From Parietaria judaica (taxonomy: Eukaryota > Streptophyta > Magnoliopsida > Rosales > Urticaceae): DNA of 64,000 nucleotides. Shown here in pieces: positions 47,056-57,916 of the stretch (position 1 is its first letter; each line of letters opens with the position of its first letter). The DNA lies in the NCBI GenBank assembly GCA_954871525.1, contig OX940865.1, positions 12,600,606-12,664,605 of the forward strand, in the 5' to 3' direction. Below the pieces are notes generated by a model. That model searched no databases. It was not told the origin of the DNA and worked only from the letters and a program-made list of their open reading frames with translations. The translations under genes were made by a program, and so were the position numbers.

Positions 47056-48243
47056 GTTGGGTGACGATTGGTCGATTCTTTGGATCATAGAATTGTCGCT
47101 AAGAGCCATTTGCTACTTCCAAACTAAACTATGTATATTGACGTGTACAAACCCGTTGTGATGATATTCGTCAATTCGATAATAGTCGGAGTATTATAAA
47201 TTATATATTATAAGTGTGGCTACTACTAGAACCCCTAGCCTCTGTCAAGCAAAGTGATTGTGTGAGAGATATCAATTTCTGTAGTCAAATTTGGATAGAG
47301 CAAAATGTTGTACAATTCTATTAGGAAAGTAATTTTAAAGTAAAAAAATATAAACATAGAACACGCCCATCATTGGATATGACGTATTAGATGCTAAATG
47401 CAACTTTAACTTTAAGTATTAATATATTATTATTGTTTAAGGCTAAAAATACGTTTTCTTTCTTATCCACGTATGAAAAAAATTAAAAAATGGAAAAGAA
47501 AAGTTAAATCATGGATATGATGCCGACGGCTAATTACAACTTCCATGTAATGTTAAGATATAAATTGACATAAACAAAACTAGTGGTGTACCAAAATGAC
47601 TTTCTTCCACGGTAACTAACTTAACTTCAGCTTCAAGCTTCCCATATATTACCATAATGCAAGAATAAAAAAGAAAAAAGAAAAAAAAAACTAATTGGCA
47701 TGTGCCCCTAAATTTGTTATTAGGCACATAACTTCTCTAACATTTTTTTTAGCGTCTTACCTCCTCAATTTTGTCAATACACACCGTTTAGTAAATCAGA
47801 TTTCAATTTTAATATCAGGTTTCAGCAAGAATCCGAAGTTCTGATTTCTTAAGAGAAAAAAATTAAAAATTGATTCAGTTTGAATACTTATTTTAGTTAT
47901 GGATTTCGTAATTAAAAAAATGAAGAAAACAGAGTTTGAGGATCTTTGATTCATATTAATCTCATCTTCTAATACGATTAATAAATGGAGCGGGTCTGAG
48001 TCTACATAAAATAAATAAAAAACGACTAAGATCTAGCATGAACACGACACGAAACCCGAATTGCTACCCCTAGAGATGATAGTAGAGCCAAAATAATTTT
48101 TTATTAAGAAATTTACTTAATCATTAATTTTTTTTATTTTCTATCGTTAAAAGTCTAGTAATTTTAAAATTTCAAATAAAGATTCTCCGTGAATATATAG
48201 AGCTTCTCTGAAATTTCAAATTCACGTGAAATTGGGAAGCTAA
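47056..48243. other. Intergenic region after the RNase III-like gene
   Basis: AT-rich 3' flank. The only recognisable item is a fragment at about 47963-48072 that matches the right end of the hAT family at 25821. Confidence 0.5.
47963..48072. mobile_element. 3'-end fragment of the hAT family at 25821
   Basis: The text CTACATAAAATAA, then GAACACGACACGAAACCCGA and a CTACCCCTA end match 26305-26376 with some substitutions. The left part of the element is missing. Confidence 0.7.
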
Positions 48244-48644
48244 TGTTACGGGTGTTTTTAGAATTAATAAAAATAATTTAATAACAAAAAAATATTGGTA
48301 TTAATTTGTTCTTAATTAATTAAATCAATTTCAGCCAAAAACGCACAATGGATGCCATTTTTAAAAAATTGAAAAGCCCGAGAAATATAAAATCAATATT
48401 AAAAATAAATGAGTGCACCTTCGAGGGTAGAAAAGACGCCCTCAAAGTGAAATGCACGCCCTAAGGGCGCGTAAGGGCCAAATCGAATGATATTTAATTA
48501 TAGTACAATCCCTGGACTTTACTATAAGTAACAGCTTCATTTTTATAAAATGGTTACTCATTCAACGCTCTCTAAACCATAAAAAATCGTCTTTCCGTTT
48601 TATTATTCCCGACTTAAATACTCAAGTGATGGTGAGCGTTGGAG

Positions 48645-48683
<39 letters not shown>

Positions 48684-48977
48684 GTTTGACTTTTTCCTTT
48701 TATTTTTCAGAGACGAAGACGAGCGAATGCGACGGAAAAATCCTTGACTCTCAAGATTCGAGCCTGATCTGCCCTTAGGACGGATGTCCTAGTTCTCTAA
48801 GGTTAACGATCCGAAATCCAAATTTTGAATGGACTAACAACTAAGGCTAAAGCCCCGGATCTCCGATATTGAGGGTCCGAGGACCCAATGGGGTCCGAGC
48901 GACAAACAAAGCCCCGATTCTAAGGATCGAAAAGACTTGGAACGCTACAACGTGCGATCTATTTTTCACCATCAACA
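48244..48977 (+). mobile_element. LTR related to the solo LTR at 32523, decayed
   Basis: It begins TGTTACGGGTG and ends CACCATCAACA, as does the LTR at 32523, and shares landmarks: AATTAAATCAATTTC, a TATA-like ACTATAAGTA near 48530, GGTTACTCATTC and GTGAGCGTTGGAG. It is shorter (734 bp) because GC-rich blocks present in the other copy are missing. It contains a 36-base C run. The flanks GCTAA and ATGAT do not match, so it is not a clean solo LTR. Confidence 0.65.
48645..48680. repeat. Homopolymer run of 36 C
   Basis: Uninterrupted C. The related LTR at 32523 has only short C runs at the matching place. It may be real expansion or a sequencing/gap-filling artefact, since a scaffold gap lies 430 bp away. 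Confidence 0.9.
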
Positions 48978-49114
48978 ATGATTATCGTTATTGGATTAAT
49001 ATTCGTTAATTTAATAAATTAATTACGATTTATATAGTTGAAAGAAAGTTGATCTTCTTCGTATTAATTTTTATCAAGACTATTTTGTACTTGAATCTAT
49101 TTTTATATTTGCAT

Positions 49115-49314
49115 NNNNNNNNNNNNNNNNNNNNNNNNNNNNNNNNNNNNNNNNNNNNNNNNNNNNNNNNNNNNNNNNNNNNNNNNNNNNNNNNNNNNNN
49201 NNNNNNNNNNNNNNNNNNNNNNNNNNNNNNNNNNNNNNNNNNNNNNNNNNNNNNNNNNNNNNNNNNNNNNNNNNNNNNNNNNNNNNNNNNNNNNNNNNNN
49301 NNNNNNNNNNNNNN
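49115..49314. other. Assembly gap, 200 N
   Basis: Exactly 200 N, a standard placeholder length, so the real distance is unknown. LTR-derived sequence lies on both sides. Confidence 0.99.
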
Positions 49315-50071
49315 CCAGGGGCCCAAATGCAGTAAAATATTGTCTCGGGGGGGGGGGGGGGGGGGGGGACAATTTTATAATTGCATTTTGGTCCCTAGAA
49401 AAGATGGTCTGATCCCAGCCGTCCGCGCGAGATCGGACGGCCACCAAGCCCCCGAGGGGGGCCCGCATGGCGCGGATCAAAGGGCAGGGATGATCCCTGC
49501 CCTACACGTGGCCTGCTCGAAGCAGGCCTCCTCGCAAGTGGCGAGGGCGCGGATCCCCGGGCGGGAGCAGACCCATCAGGGTCGTCCGCGTGTCCCTGCG
49601 CGGGACTCCGCGCGAGCAAGTGGCCGCGTCCCGTGATGGGACGCGGGCGGCTGGGATCGCGCCAGCTGGCGCGATCGTATGAAGGCAGCCCCCAAGTGGG
49701 GGGCTGAGGCGACCCCGGGTGGGGCCCGCGGGCGAGTGGCGGCGCAGGAAGCCGCCACGTGGCGTGGCCCTGACAGCCGCCGTTCCTGTGGGCCCCGCGG
49801 GTGCTTCCTCGGCCTTTTTGCTCCCGGGTGCGTCCCGGGTCCGTTTTTCGCAAATTTTTTATGTCGTTTTCGGCGTTCTTCATATTTTTGCGAACATCGG
49901 GACACTTTTTTTTTTCGAAAACGGGCCTCTGGAGGGAAATTTGGGTTTGAAATTGATTAATTTGATTAATAAAGATTAATCAAATTGTATAATTAATTAA
50001 CGGAAATTATATCAATAATTCTCGTTTAATTAACTCATTTCGTAAATCAATTCCGAGAATTACCCATAATA
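49315..50071 (-). mobile_element. LTR fragment, inverted copy of the LTR at 32523
   Basis: Read on the minus strand from 50071, it starts ATTATGGGTAATTCTCGGAA and follows the first 700 bases of the LTR at 32523 closely: CCAGAGGCCCGTTTTCG, GCGGCTGTCAGGGCCACG, GCCGTCCGATCTCGCGCGGA. It is cut by the scaffold gap. A G run of 22 (49347-49368) replaces the short C run of the other copy. Open frames on both strands are chance GC-rich frames also seen in the other LTR. Confidence 0.85.
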
Positions 50072-50179
50072 ATTAATATGTAGAAAAGTAGGTAGCCACT
50101 AAATTTTAAATTAAAGAAAAAAAATCAGACAATATTTTGTTACATGTATACTTAATTTTTCTAATAACTTTGTCTATAG

Positions 50180-50211
<32 letters not shown>

Positions 50212-50524
50212 TCATTACCTATGAAGAAAGTTACATGCAAAAAAAGAAAAGTTTCACTAACCAAAAATAAAAGTTGTTATATTGACGATGGATAAAAAAA
50301 GTGAAATAAAAATAGGTTAAAATATAAAAGTAAGTCAGATAGTGCAAAAATGTGGGTGGATGGGTTCGATCTTGGGCCTACACTAGGGAAGAGTGATTAT
50401 AGTCCAGCCTTCATCCGTTGAACCAGACTTAGTTTTCTTCAATAGAAAGACATAAGAAGGTAACTTTATGTTCAAATATTATATTATATATAAAACGTAA
50501 ATTTTTTGGACGGAAGATTCGGGG
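50072..50524. other. AT-rich sequence upstream of the CCD7 exon
   Basis: It holds a TA run (50183-50211) and a tRNA-like SINE head on the minus strand at about 50350-50430 (TCTGGTTCAACGGATGAAGG, then AAGATCGAACCCATC). No N-terminal CCD7 coding sequence could be recognised. Confidence 0.5.
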
Positions 50525-50995
50525 GTGACATCAGCCACCCCCGAACGTGGCTGGGTCCGCCCCTCCGACGACCACGGCTCCACGGCGAACCCTCTCAACG
50601 GGCATGGATACCTCCGGGCCTTCATGTTCGAGCGCAGAAACGACGGCGTTTCCGCGAAGTTTATGGCACGGTACGTGAGGACGCAGGCAAAGGAGGACGA
50701 GCACGAAGCGGAGGGCGACACGTGGCGATTCGAGTACCACGGGCCGTTCTCGGTGCTGAGAGGAGGAAGGAAGGTCGGAACACGAAGGTGATGAAGAACG
50801 TGGCGAATACGAGCGTGCTCGTGTGGGCCCGGAGGCTGATGTGTCTCTGGGAAGGTGGGCCCCCCTACGAGCTTCAATCTGGGCCGTTGAACACGCTCGG
50901 GCCGCTCGACCTCGCGATGGACGGCTCGGATTCATCGCCGGAAGGCGGTGGCGTGCTGGGCTTTGCTGCGAGGCTGTTGAAGCCGATTCTATACG
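50525..50995 (+). pseudogene. CCD7 exon remnant with frameshift
   Basis: Clear CCD7 (MAX3/D17-type carotenoid cleavage dioxygenase) text from 50567: DDHGSTANPLNGHGYLRAF, FMARYVRTQAKEDEHEAEGD, TWRFEYHGPFSVLRGG. Then a one-base deletion near 50777-50779 moves the frame, and the match resumes as NTKVMKNVANTSVL, LMCLWEGGPPYELQSG and LLKPILYG, ending at a GTAAG donor (50996). CCD7 works in plastids, cleaving 9-cis-beta-carotene on the way to strigolactones. The stretch before DDHGST (50525-50566) looks frame-damaged, and the first 100 or so residues, including any transit peptide, were not found up to the scaffold gap. As read, this exon cannot encode a working enzyme; a base error in the assembly is the main alternative. 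Confidence 0.85.
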
Positions 50996-51372
50996 GTAAG
51001 TCGGTAACTAACGTTGTTGTGTATATTTCTCAATTTATTATTATGGTCACTACTTAATGTATATTATTGAGTAATTTTTCTTCTTCTATGGCTTAGTGTA
51101 TATTATTTTGTTTCTCTCCGTAATTTTATCTATTTTTTTCATTATTTTCATCGATTTAATAGAATTATGAGTACCAAAAATTTGCACGCATGCCACTTGG
51201 CACTTTTAAAAAGTTTATAAACAAAATTATATATATATATATATATATATACATATAGATTGAAATTATAACAACAAGTAGATTGAAAGTTGAGACGTAA
51301 ATTAATAGTGAATATTCAGAACTTTGTGTGAGAAAAAAAATGTGTACAAAATCAAGCTATAAAAGCATAAAT

Positions 51373-53935
51373 CAGGCCCGGCCCGACTAATGTGAGGGCC
51401 TTGAGAGAACAATCAAAATGAGGCCTTTTTTAATTTTTTAAACATTTATATATTTAATAAACTTAATTCTACATATGAAAACATACATGTTTTTTCATTG
51501 AATGTGTTTCTCTTCTTGATTTTCTTCTAAGCACGTTCTTCTCCAATTTTTTACGAAGCTTGTTTCTCTTCTTATCCACCGATGAGACCTGTGAAAACAT
51601 CAAAGAAAATGATCAATAGAAAAGAATTAAAAGCGATCTATTCTCTAATGATGTATATTTCTTGCTTTTAATGATGCAAATTTGTTAATCAAATCGTTAT
51701 AGTCAAGTTTGTTCAACAAATTATTTTCAATTGACAACATAGCTAATCCACTTAATCGTTCTTGCAACATAGTTGTCCTCAAATAAGATTTAATCAATTT
51801 AAATTTTGAAAAACTTTTTTCGGCCGAAGCAACCGTCACCGGAATGGTTTATAATATTCTATAAGCAATAAATGCATTTGGAAATGAATCATTATTTTTT
51901 ATGTAATCAAGTATTTCAATTGAACTACCATTTTTATTTGGAAAAACTTCTCTTAGAACTTTTAATTCACAAAACAAATCTAAACTATCAATATTTGAAA
52001 TTCCATTGTATTTTAAAACAACTTCAAGATTTAAAGAACACTCTTTCAAATCATTTTCATGCAATATTTTGAGTTTCTTCAAAAACAAAAAACCCAAAAT
52101 TATTGTCATATTCTTGAAACTGTTCAAATCTAATTTCAAGTGAAGAAATGAGTTTATCAACCACAAAAAGAAAATAATCGGTTCTAAATAACTCTTCAGA
52201 AGACTTCACAACACCATCATCGACATCTTCATCAAATTGCCTTTTTCTACGAATCACACGTTTCTCACAAAATTTAGGCTCAATTTGCATCTCATTTGCA
52301 ATTTCTTTAGCATTAACCATAGTGGAAACAAAAACGTTTTCCCTATAATTTTTAAAATAAGAAATCAAACCGTTTAATTGACTTATAGTATTATCAATGT
52401 CCATATTCTTACTTTGCAAATGTTTACTCACTGAATTGATGGCAAAGAGAATATCAAACCAAATAGTCATGCCAAATAAAAATTCAAAATTCTCTAATTC
52501 AAAAGTTGCTAGACAATTAGCTTCACTCTTTACTTTAGGATCATCACTTGAATCGGCAAGCTCAAGTAAAGCATCCCTCACTTTTGGAGCTTGAAATCTA
52601 ATTGCCTTGACACTTTCAATACGACTTTCCCAACAAGTTTGAGACAATGATTTCACCGTAAGAGATACATTTTTTTTTCCAATATTTTCCATCTCTTAGG
52701 TGAAGAAGAAAATGAAGAATATATTCGTTGTAGCACACCAAAAAATGACACGGCCTTCGCACAAGAATTAGCAACATCGCAAAGCACTAAATTAAGACTA
52801 TGACAACCACAAGGTGTATATACCGCTCTAGGATTTATCTCTAGCAATCTTTTTTGTACACCTTGGTGTTTTCCTTTCATATTAGCTCCATTATCATATC
52901 CTTGTCCTCTAATATCATGGATGTTGAGTTTCAAAGTTTCAATTTCTTTTACGAGCTCACTAAAAAGACATTTCCCCGAAGTATCGTCCACTTTTAGAAA
53001 TCCGAAGTGTCGTCCACTTTTAGAAATCCCAAAAATTATTCTTCCACCGTTATAGTTGAAGTATCTACACACCTCAATACAAGAGACATTTGTTAAACAT
53101 GGCTTAAATCGGGAGTACAATCAAGAATGACTGAAAAATACTTTGCTTGTTTGACTTTTTTCAAAATTGTATCTTCCACTTTACTTGCTAACAATTGTAT
53201 CAACTCATTTTGTGTATTATGTCCCAAATAATGATTATGAATTTCACTATTTTGAATACGTCGGACATGCTCTTGCATTACCGGATCAAATTCGGCAATC
53301 ATTTCAATTAAACTCAAAAAATTTCCGTTGTTTTCTTGGTAAATTTTTTCATTACTTCCACGGAATGCCAAATTGTTCTTAGCTAAATTTTTTACGATGG
53401 CAATTATTCTTACTAGAATATTTCTCCAATGTTCTTTCTCTCTATTAAGCCTTTCTTGAGCATCTTTATCAATTGTTTTATTTTTTTGATACCCTCAATT
53501 CTAAATCAAACCAAGCACTCATGTTAACTAAATGTTCATTACTTGTCTCATGGCTCTTTAACATGGCACTTAAATGTTTCCAATCTTTCGTTCCACTAGT
53601 GCTCAATTGGTTCATCATACTAGATTTTGCACCAAAAAGTTTACAACAAAAACAATAGACCTTACCGGAAAATTTGGAATACACTAACCACCTTCTATCA
53701 CATTTTTCTCCATTTGATAAAATTCTTGTATAATGAAAAGTAGAGAAGTGTCTATGATATTCATCTTTTGGAAAATCGAAACCAATGTTGCTCACTCTAA
53801 CGGGACGATTTTCTACTAATAAATCTTTTAATTTATTATCAATATTTTTCCATCTTCCCGGATCATAAATACGATCTAAATTACCATCAATATTTTCATC
53901 TTCAATGTGACTCACATTGCTTTCAAAGAAAAGAA
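51373..53935 (-). mobile_element. TTF-type hAT transposon, truncated, in CCD7 intron
   Basis: The left end CAGGCCCGGCCCGACTAATG (from 51373) is a typical hAT terminus, preceded by GCATAAAT, one half of a possible 8-bp duplication. The coding region runs leftward on the minus strand. The right end is missing: after the transposase start the sequence passes directly into the termini of the next hAT. The element lies inside CCD7 intron 1, opposite in orientation to CCD7. Confidence 0.8.
51645..53915 (-). pseudogene. TTF-type zinc-finger hAT transposase, broken
   Basis: Minus-strand pieces in order: a TTF-type zinc finger (53915-53478; RWLVYSKFSGKVYCFCCKLF, then a conserved DWKHLSAMLKSHETSNEH), DUF4371 (53371-53093), the RNase H-like catalytic region (53120-52653 with RGQGYDNGANMKGKHQGVQK; 52692-52057), and the C-terminal hAT dimerisation region (52166-51849 and 51839-51645 with ASAEKSFSKFKLIKSYLRTT). 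The frame changes at least four times, and a short duplicated stretch lies near 52985-53025. There is no intact transposase. This family is known in plants as ZMYM1-like or TTF-type zinc-finger proteins with HAT dimerisation domain. Confidence 0.9.
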
Positions 53936-54479
53936 AAGAAACCCATCCGACCGATTTTTATTTTTTTTTACCAAAACCCGGATACGGATATATCCGTGTT
54001 CGGGAAAAAAAATCCAGGATATATCCGGAGCCGGGATTTGTTTTGCTTTTTTTAAAAAAAAATTGTGTTATTTATTGTTTAGTCCCTAGTTTCGTTTAGT
54101 TGTTCCATTCTAACATTTTGGTACTTAAGTTCGGTTTTGAAAAAAATAAATTTTTAAAATTTTAAATTATTTTAAGTGTTTTAAATATTTAAAAAATAAT
54201 TATAAAATAAATAAAACATACAACAACAAAAGGAAGTAAATATGCGTTTTTATTCAACAAACTCGAAGGTCGGATACGAGAAACTACAACTACAACCAAA
54301 TTTCGAACGGCAAACGAAGTTACAAATTCAAAGTACAATAAGAAAACGAACAATTGAAAAAAATTACATTTGAATATGTGAAAAGTAATTCGCCATTTCT
54401 CGATCGAACATATCGTTTTCTTGTTGTCGCTTGTTGGCAATAATCCAATCTCTCGAAAGCTAAGGATCTCGACTATCAA

Positions 54480-57400
54480 TGATTTTGTAGATTTGTGGCG
54501 AGGCCTAACACCTTTCCGGCCATTGAGAATGCCGCCTCCGATGATACCGTTGAGACCGGGATTGTGAGAATATCACGAGCCAACAAGGATAAAACCGGAT
54601 ACTCCGATCGATTTGTGTGCCACCATTGAAGAATGTCGAGGCCTTCGTTAGGGCACGGTGTCGGAGGAAGGTTGCAGAATCGGGCGTACTCGTCAATGGT
54701 GTTGCGCCGTTGACGCTAACCAAGAACTTGAGATCTCGAAGTGCCACTTCCTTGTGAACCCGGTGAAGAAGTCGACGTATTGCCGCGCCCAATAGCCGTA
54801 AGGTTGTAGAATAAACGGTGATTGTACACGTAGGTGATTGCGAACCACCGGCCCCGCGTCCGCCCTATATTGAACCAAAAATATTAAGGCTTAGAGTAAT
54901 GTTTGGAAATTAAAATAATTAATCTTAAGAGATAAAGTTAAAAAAAACTACCTGAGTTTGTTGTTGTTGATTCGTTTCCTCCAGCTGATCTTCGATGTCG
55001 TTATATTTTTGCTCGTACTCTTGGTAAAGAGCCTTCATCTTCTAATCCGCATCGAAGTAATTGAACGTCATATAGGGCTCCCCCGTGAGGTCTTGCATGG
55101 CATTTAAGACCTCCTGCAGCTTGGAAAGCTTAAGTGTTAGATCCACGATTACAATTGTGAAGTATAAAAATGGGAGGTTGTCAGGACTTCAATAAGTCTG
55201 AAACTTTGTAATCATCGTGGTTAGTACATCGGTAAATAAAGCATTACGTTTTGCGGTTTCAAAATGACAAAGTATATCAAAAATAGCGGGCAAAGCTCTC
55301 TGAGACGTGGGTGAGTAAACATGAGATAAATCAATAGTAATTTGATTAAAAAGGTGTAGAAAAGCCTGGAATTGGATGGCGATTAGCCAATCGTCCGAAG
55401 TGATGTCTTCGCGGTCTTCTTGCTCGGGGTTGTTGATCCAGTTTGTAAGAAGTTCCTTGTATGGTAGGACAACATCCACCATCATGTACGTCGAGTTCCA
55501 ACGGATCGGCATATCCGGTTGAAACGTTCTTACCTGGTAACCGTGAGCCCTGAAATAATCTTCCCAAGAAACTGTACGCATAGTAGATGATTGTATATAA
55601 AAAATCGTGTTCCTAATTTTGGCGATACTATCGGAAATAACTTTTATGCCGGATTGAACTATCAAGTTTATAATATGACATGCACACCTTTGATGAAAAC
55701 AATCGTCCCTAAATTTGGTCAAACTTTCCTTCATTATTTCTACGGCATTGGCGTGGGCACTTGCGTTATCTAATGTAATGGAAACTACTCTATCCTTAAG
55801 GTTCCAATCCGACAAAACTTCTAGTATCGCCTCAGTTAGGTTTACTGATGTGTGTCTAACCCTCATCGGCCTAAAACCTATGATACGCTTTTCCATTTTC
55901 CAATTATCGTTGATAAAATAAGCTACGACCGTAATATAATCATCATTAGCATGGGATTTCCAACAATCCGACGTTAAAGACACTTTGTAAGAAGATTGTT
56001 GGAACATTTCTTGTAAAGCGGCCCTTTGCTGGTTATAAAATTTGACAATTGTCTCGTGGGTTATATAATACGAGATTTCCCTATAGTTTATCGGCGCCAC
56101 CTTCATCATCATTTTGTTAAAACCTTCTCCCTCGGGCGCCGATATAGGCAAACCATCGCGTAAAAGCCACTGAGCAATATACATTCTATATAGATCATCG
56201 GGTAAGCGACTTACCTCCTCCGCCCTCTTTTTCTTCAAGCAAGTCTTGACGTGGTTTTTTAGGCGGTTGTTGCCGTCGTGCTTCGGATGGGCCCTAAATT
56301 CCTCATTTCAGTGTCGGAATCCCCCACCTATCTTCCAAGCCGGTTTCGTAGTTGTATCTGTAGTCGGGTATGAAGTCATGCTGCCAAACCGCTCCCGTTA
56401 ATTTCTTTCGCTTCCTCGCCGGCGGATGGGGGGGCCGACCGCGCTCACCCGGAACTAAGGGTTGTTGGGCACGTCCACGTCCACGTCTAGCTGGCGGTGG
56501 CGTTGGTAGAACTTCGTCAACTTCCTCCTCCTCGCGTTGGTCTTGAACGTAGTTTGGGTCCTCCGTATCATCATCATCATACTTGGCATCGGGGTCGTTG
56601 GATTGGTTCCTCGACCTCGTTTCCTAAAAAACATTGGAATATTACAAGGGTTTAATATTAATCATAATAATTTAATTAAATTTGATATAGTTAAATAAAA
56701 AAGTTAACAAAATTAAAAACGGTATTTCTTATGTGTGGAAATAATTATCAATCTCTTTTGGACGGAACTCCCTGAGGTTCCACGGCCAGATCGACTGGAA
56801 AGGATGCTATGATCTCGCTTTAGGCCCAAGCTTTTCTAGACAGAACTCCCCGAGGTTCCCAGGCTAGCTTGGAGGAGATTGCAAAACAAACCTTATTTAA
56901 AAATCAATTTTTCTAAGACACCATAATCCAATAAGAACTTTATAATTATCACCACACATAGAAATTACCTTTTTTAATTTTTTTTTAACTTATTTAAGTA
57001 ACCATTTAAAGTTTAATTAAACTAATATGATTAAATGATTATTAAATCTCAAGAAATTCGTTTCTGATGTGGAAGATCAGTCGGAACCGCAACCACAGAG
57101 CATACTAAGACTTTCAAGAGACGTGGAAAATTAATTAATTAAACTAAAATAATTAAACTAAATTATTAGTTATTAATTATTAAGTAACTTACTAACTTAT
57201 TAGTTATTAGCTATTAAGTATTAAGTATTAGTTAATAGTTATTAATTATTAAGTATTAATTTTTTAATTTTTTTAATTATTATTAAATTAATTTTTTAAT
57301 TAATTTTTTTATTTCACTTATTAATTAATTTATTATCTATATGAGTAATTGAGTATATGACTAATGACTATTTATTAAATATTAAGTAAGTAACTATTTT

Positions 57401-57840
57401 AATTATTATTTAATTAATAAACTACTTAACTTAAACGTACCTCGGCGTCGGGGGAAACTTATTGTTGTTGCTCGTGATGGCGGAGTTGTTGTGCTTGGTA
57501 TTGTTCCTCGTTGCTAAGGCTATGCCATTTCGAAATATTTGGACCTTGAAAATTGAGTAAGTTAGTAAACGTACCGCCGTGACCTTGAGAAATTAGTAAT
57601 TGTTGGTTCGGCCCGACGCCACTGGTACCATATTGACTATGAACCGGTACCATATTGACTATGAACCGGTAACGGTTGGCTAGAAGAACCGGGAACATTG
57701 TGTTGATTCATAACTCCGACATTATAATTATGTTGACTAAAAGCCGTCCCGCTATTAATCGACCGCGGCGACGGAATAGTGGACCGTCCTTTTCCTCGGA
57801 CATCAGGACGTCCTCGAGAACGGTTGTTGCCACTCGACAT
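54480..57840 (-). pseudogene. RICESLEEPER-like hAT transposase, broken
   Basis: A multi-exon gene on the minus strand. Exon 1 (57840 to about 57425) starts MSSGNNRSRGRPDVRGKGRS; a 22-bp tandem duplication at about 57625-57670 breaks its frame and a TAA precedes its donor. Exon 2 (about 56620-54950) has a basic linker, a BED-finger remnant (FRAHPKHDGNNRLKNHVKTC), the catalytic region (56238-55189; VSLTSDCWKSHANDDYITVV, VVSITLDNASAHANAV, CACHIINLIVQSGIK) and, after a stop at 55189, a DUF4413-like part (ALYQEYEQKYNDI). The last exon holds the dimerisation motif LARDILTIPVSTVSSEAAFS (about 54585-54525). Several frameshifts and stops make it non-functional. Confidence 0.88.
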
Positions 57841-57916
57841 TTAAATGACAAATTAAACTAATAATAACAATTAAATAAACTAAATTAATAAACAACAACA
57901 ATCGATAAATATCTCT

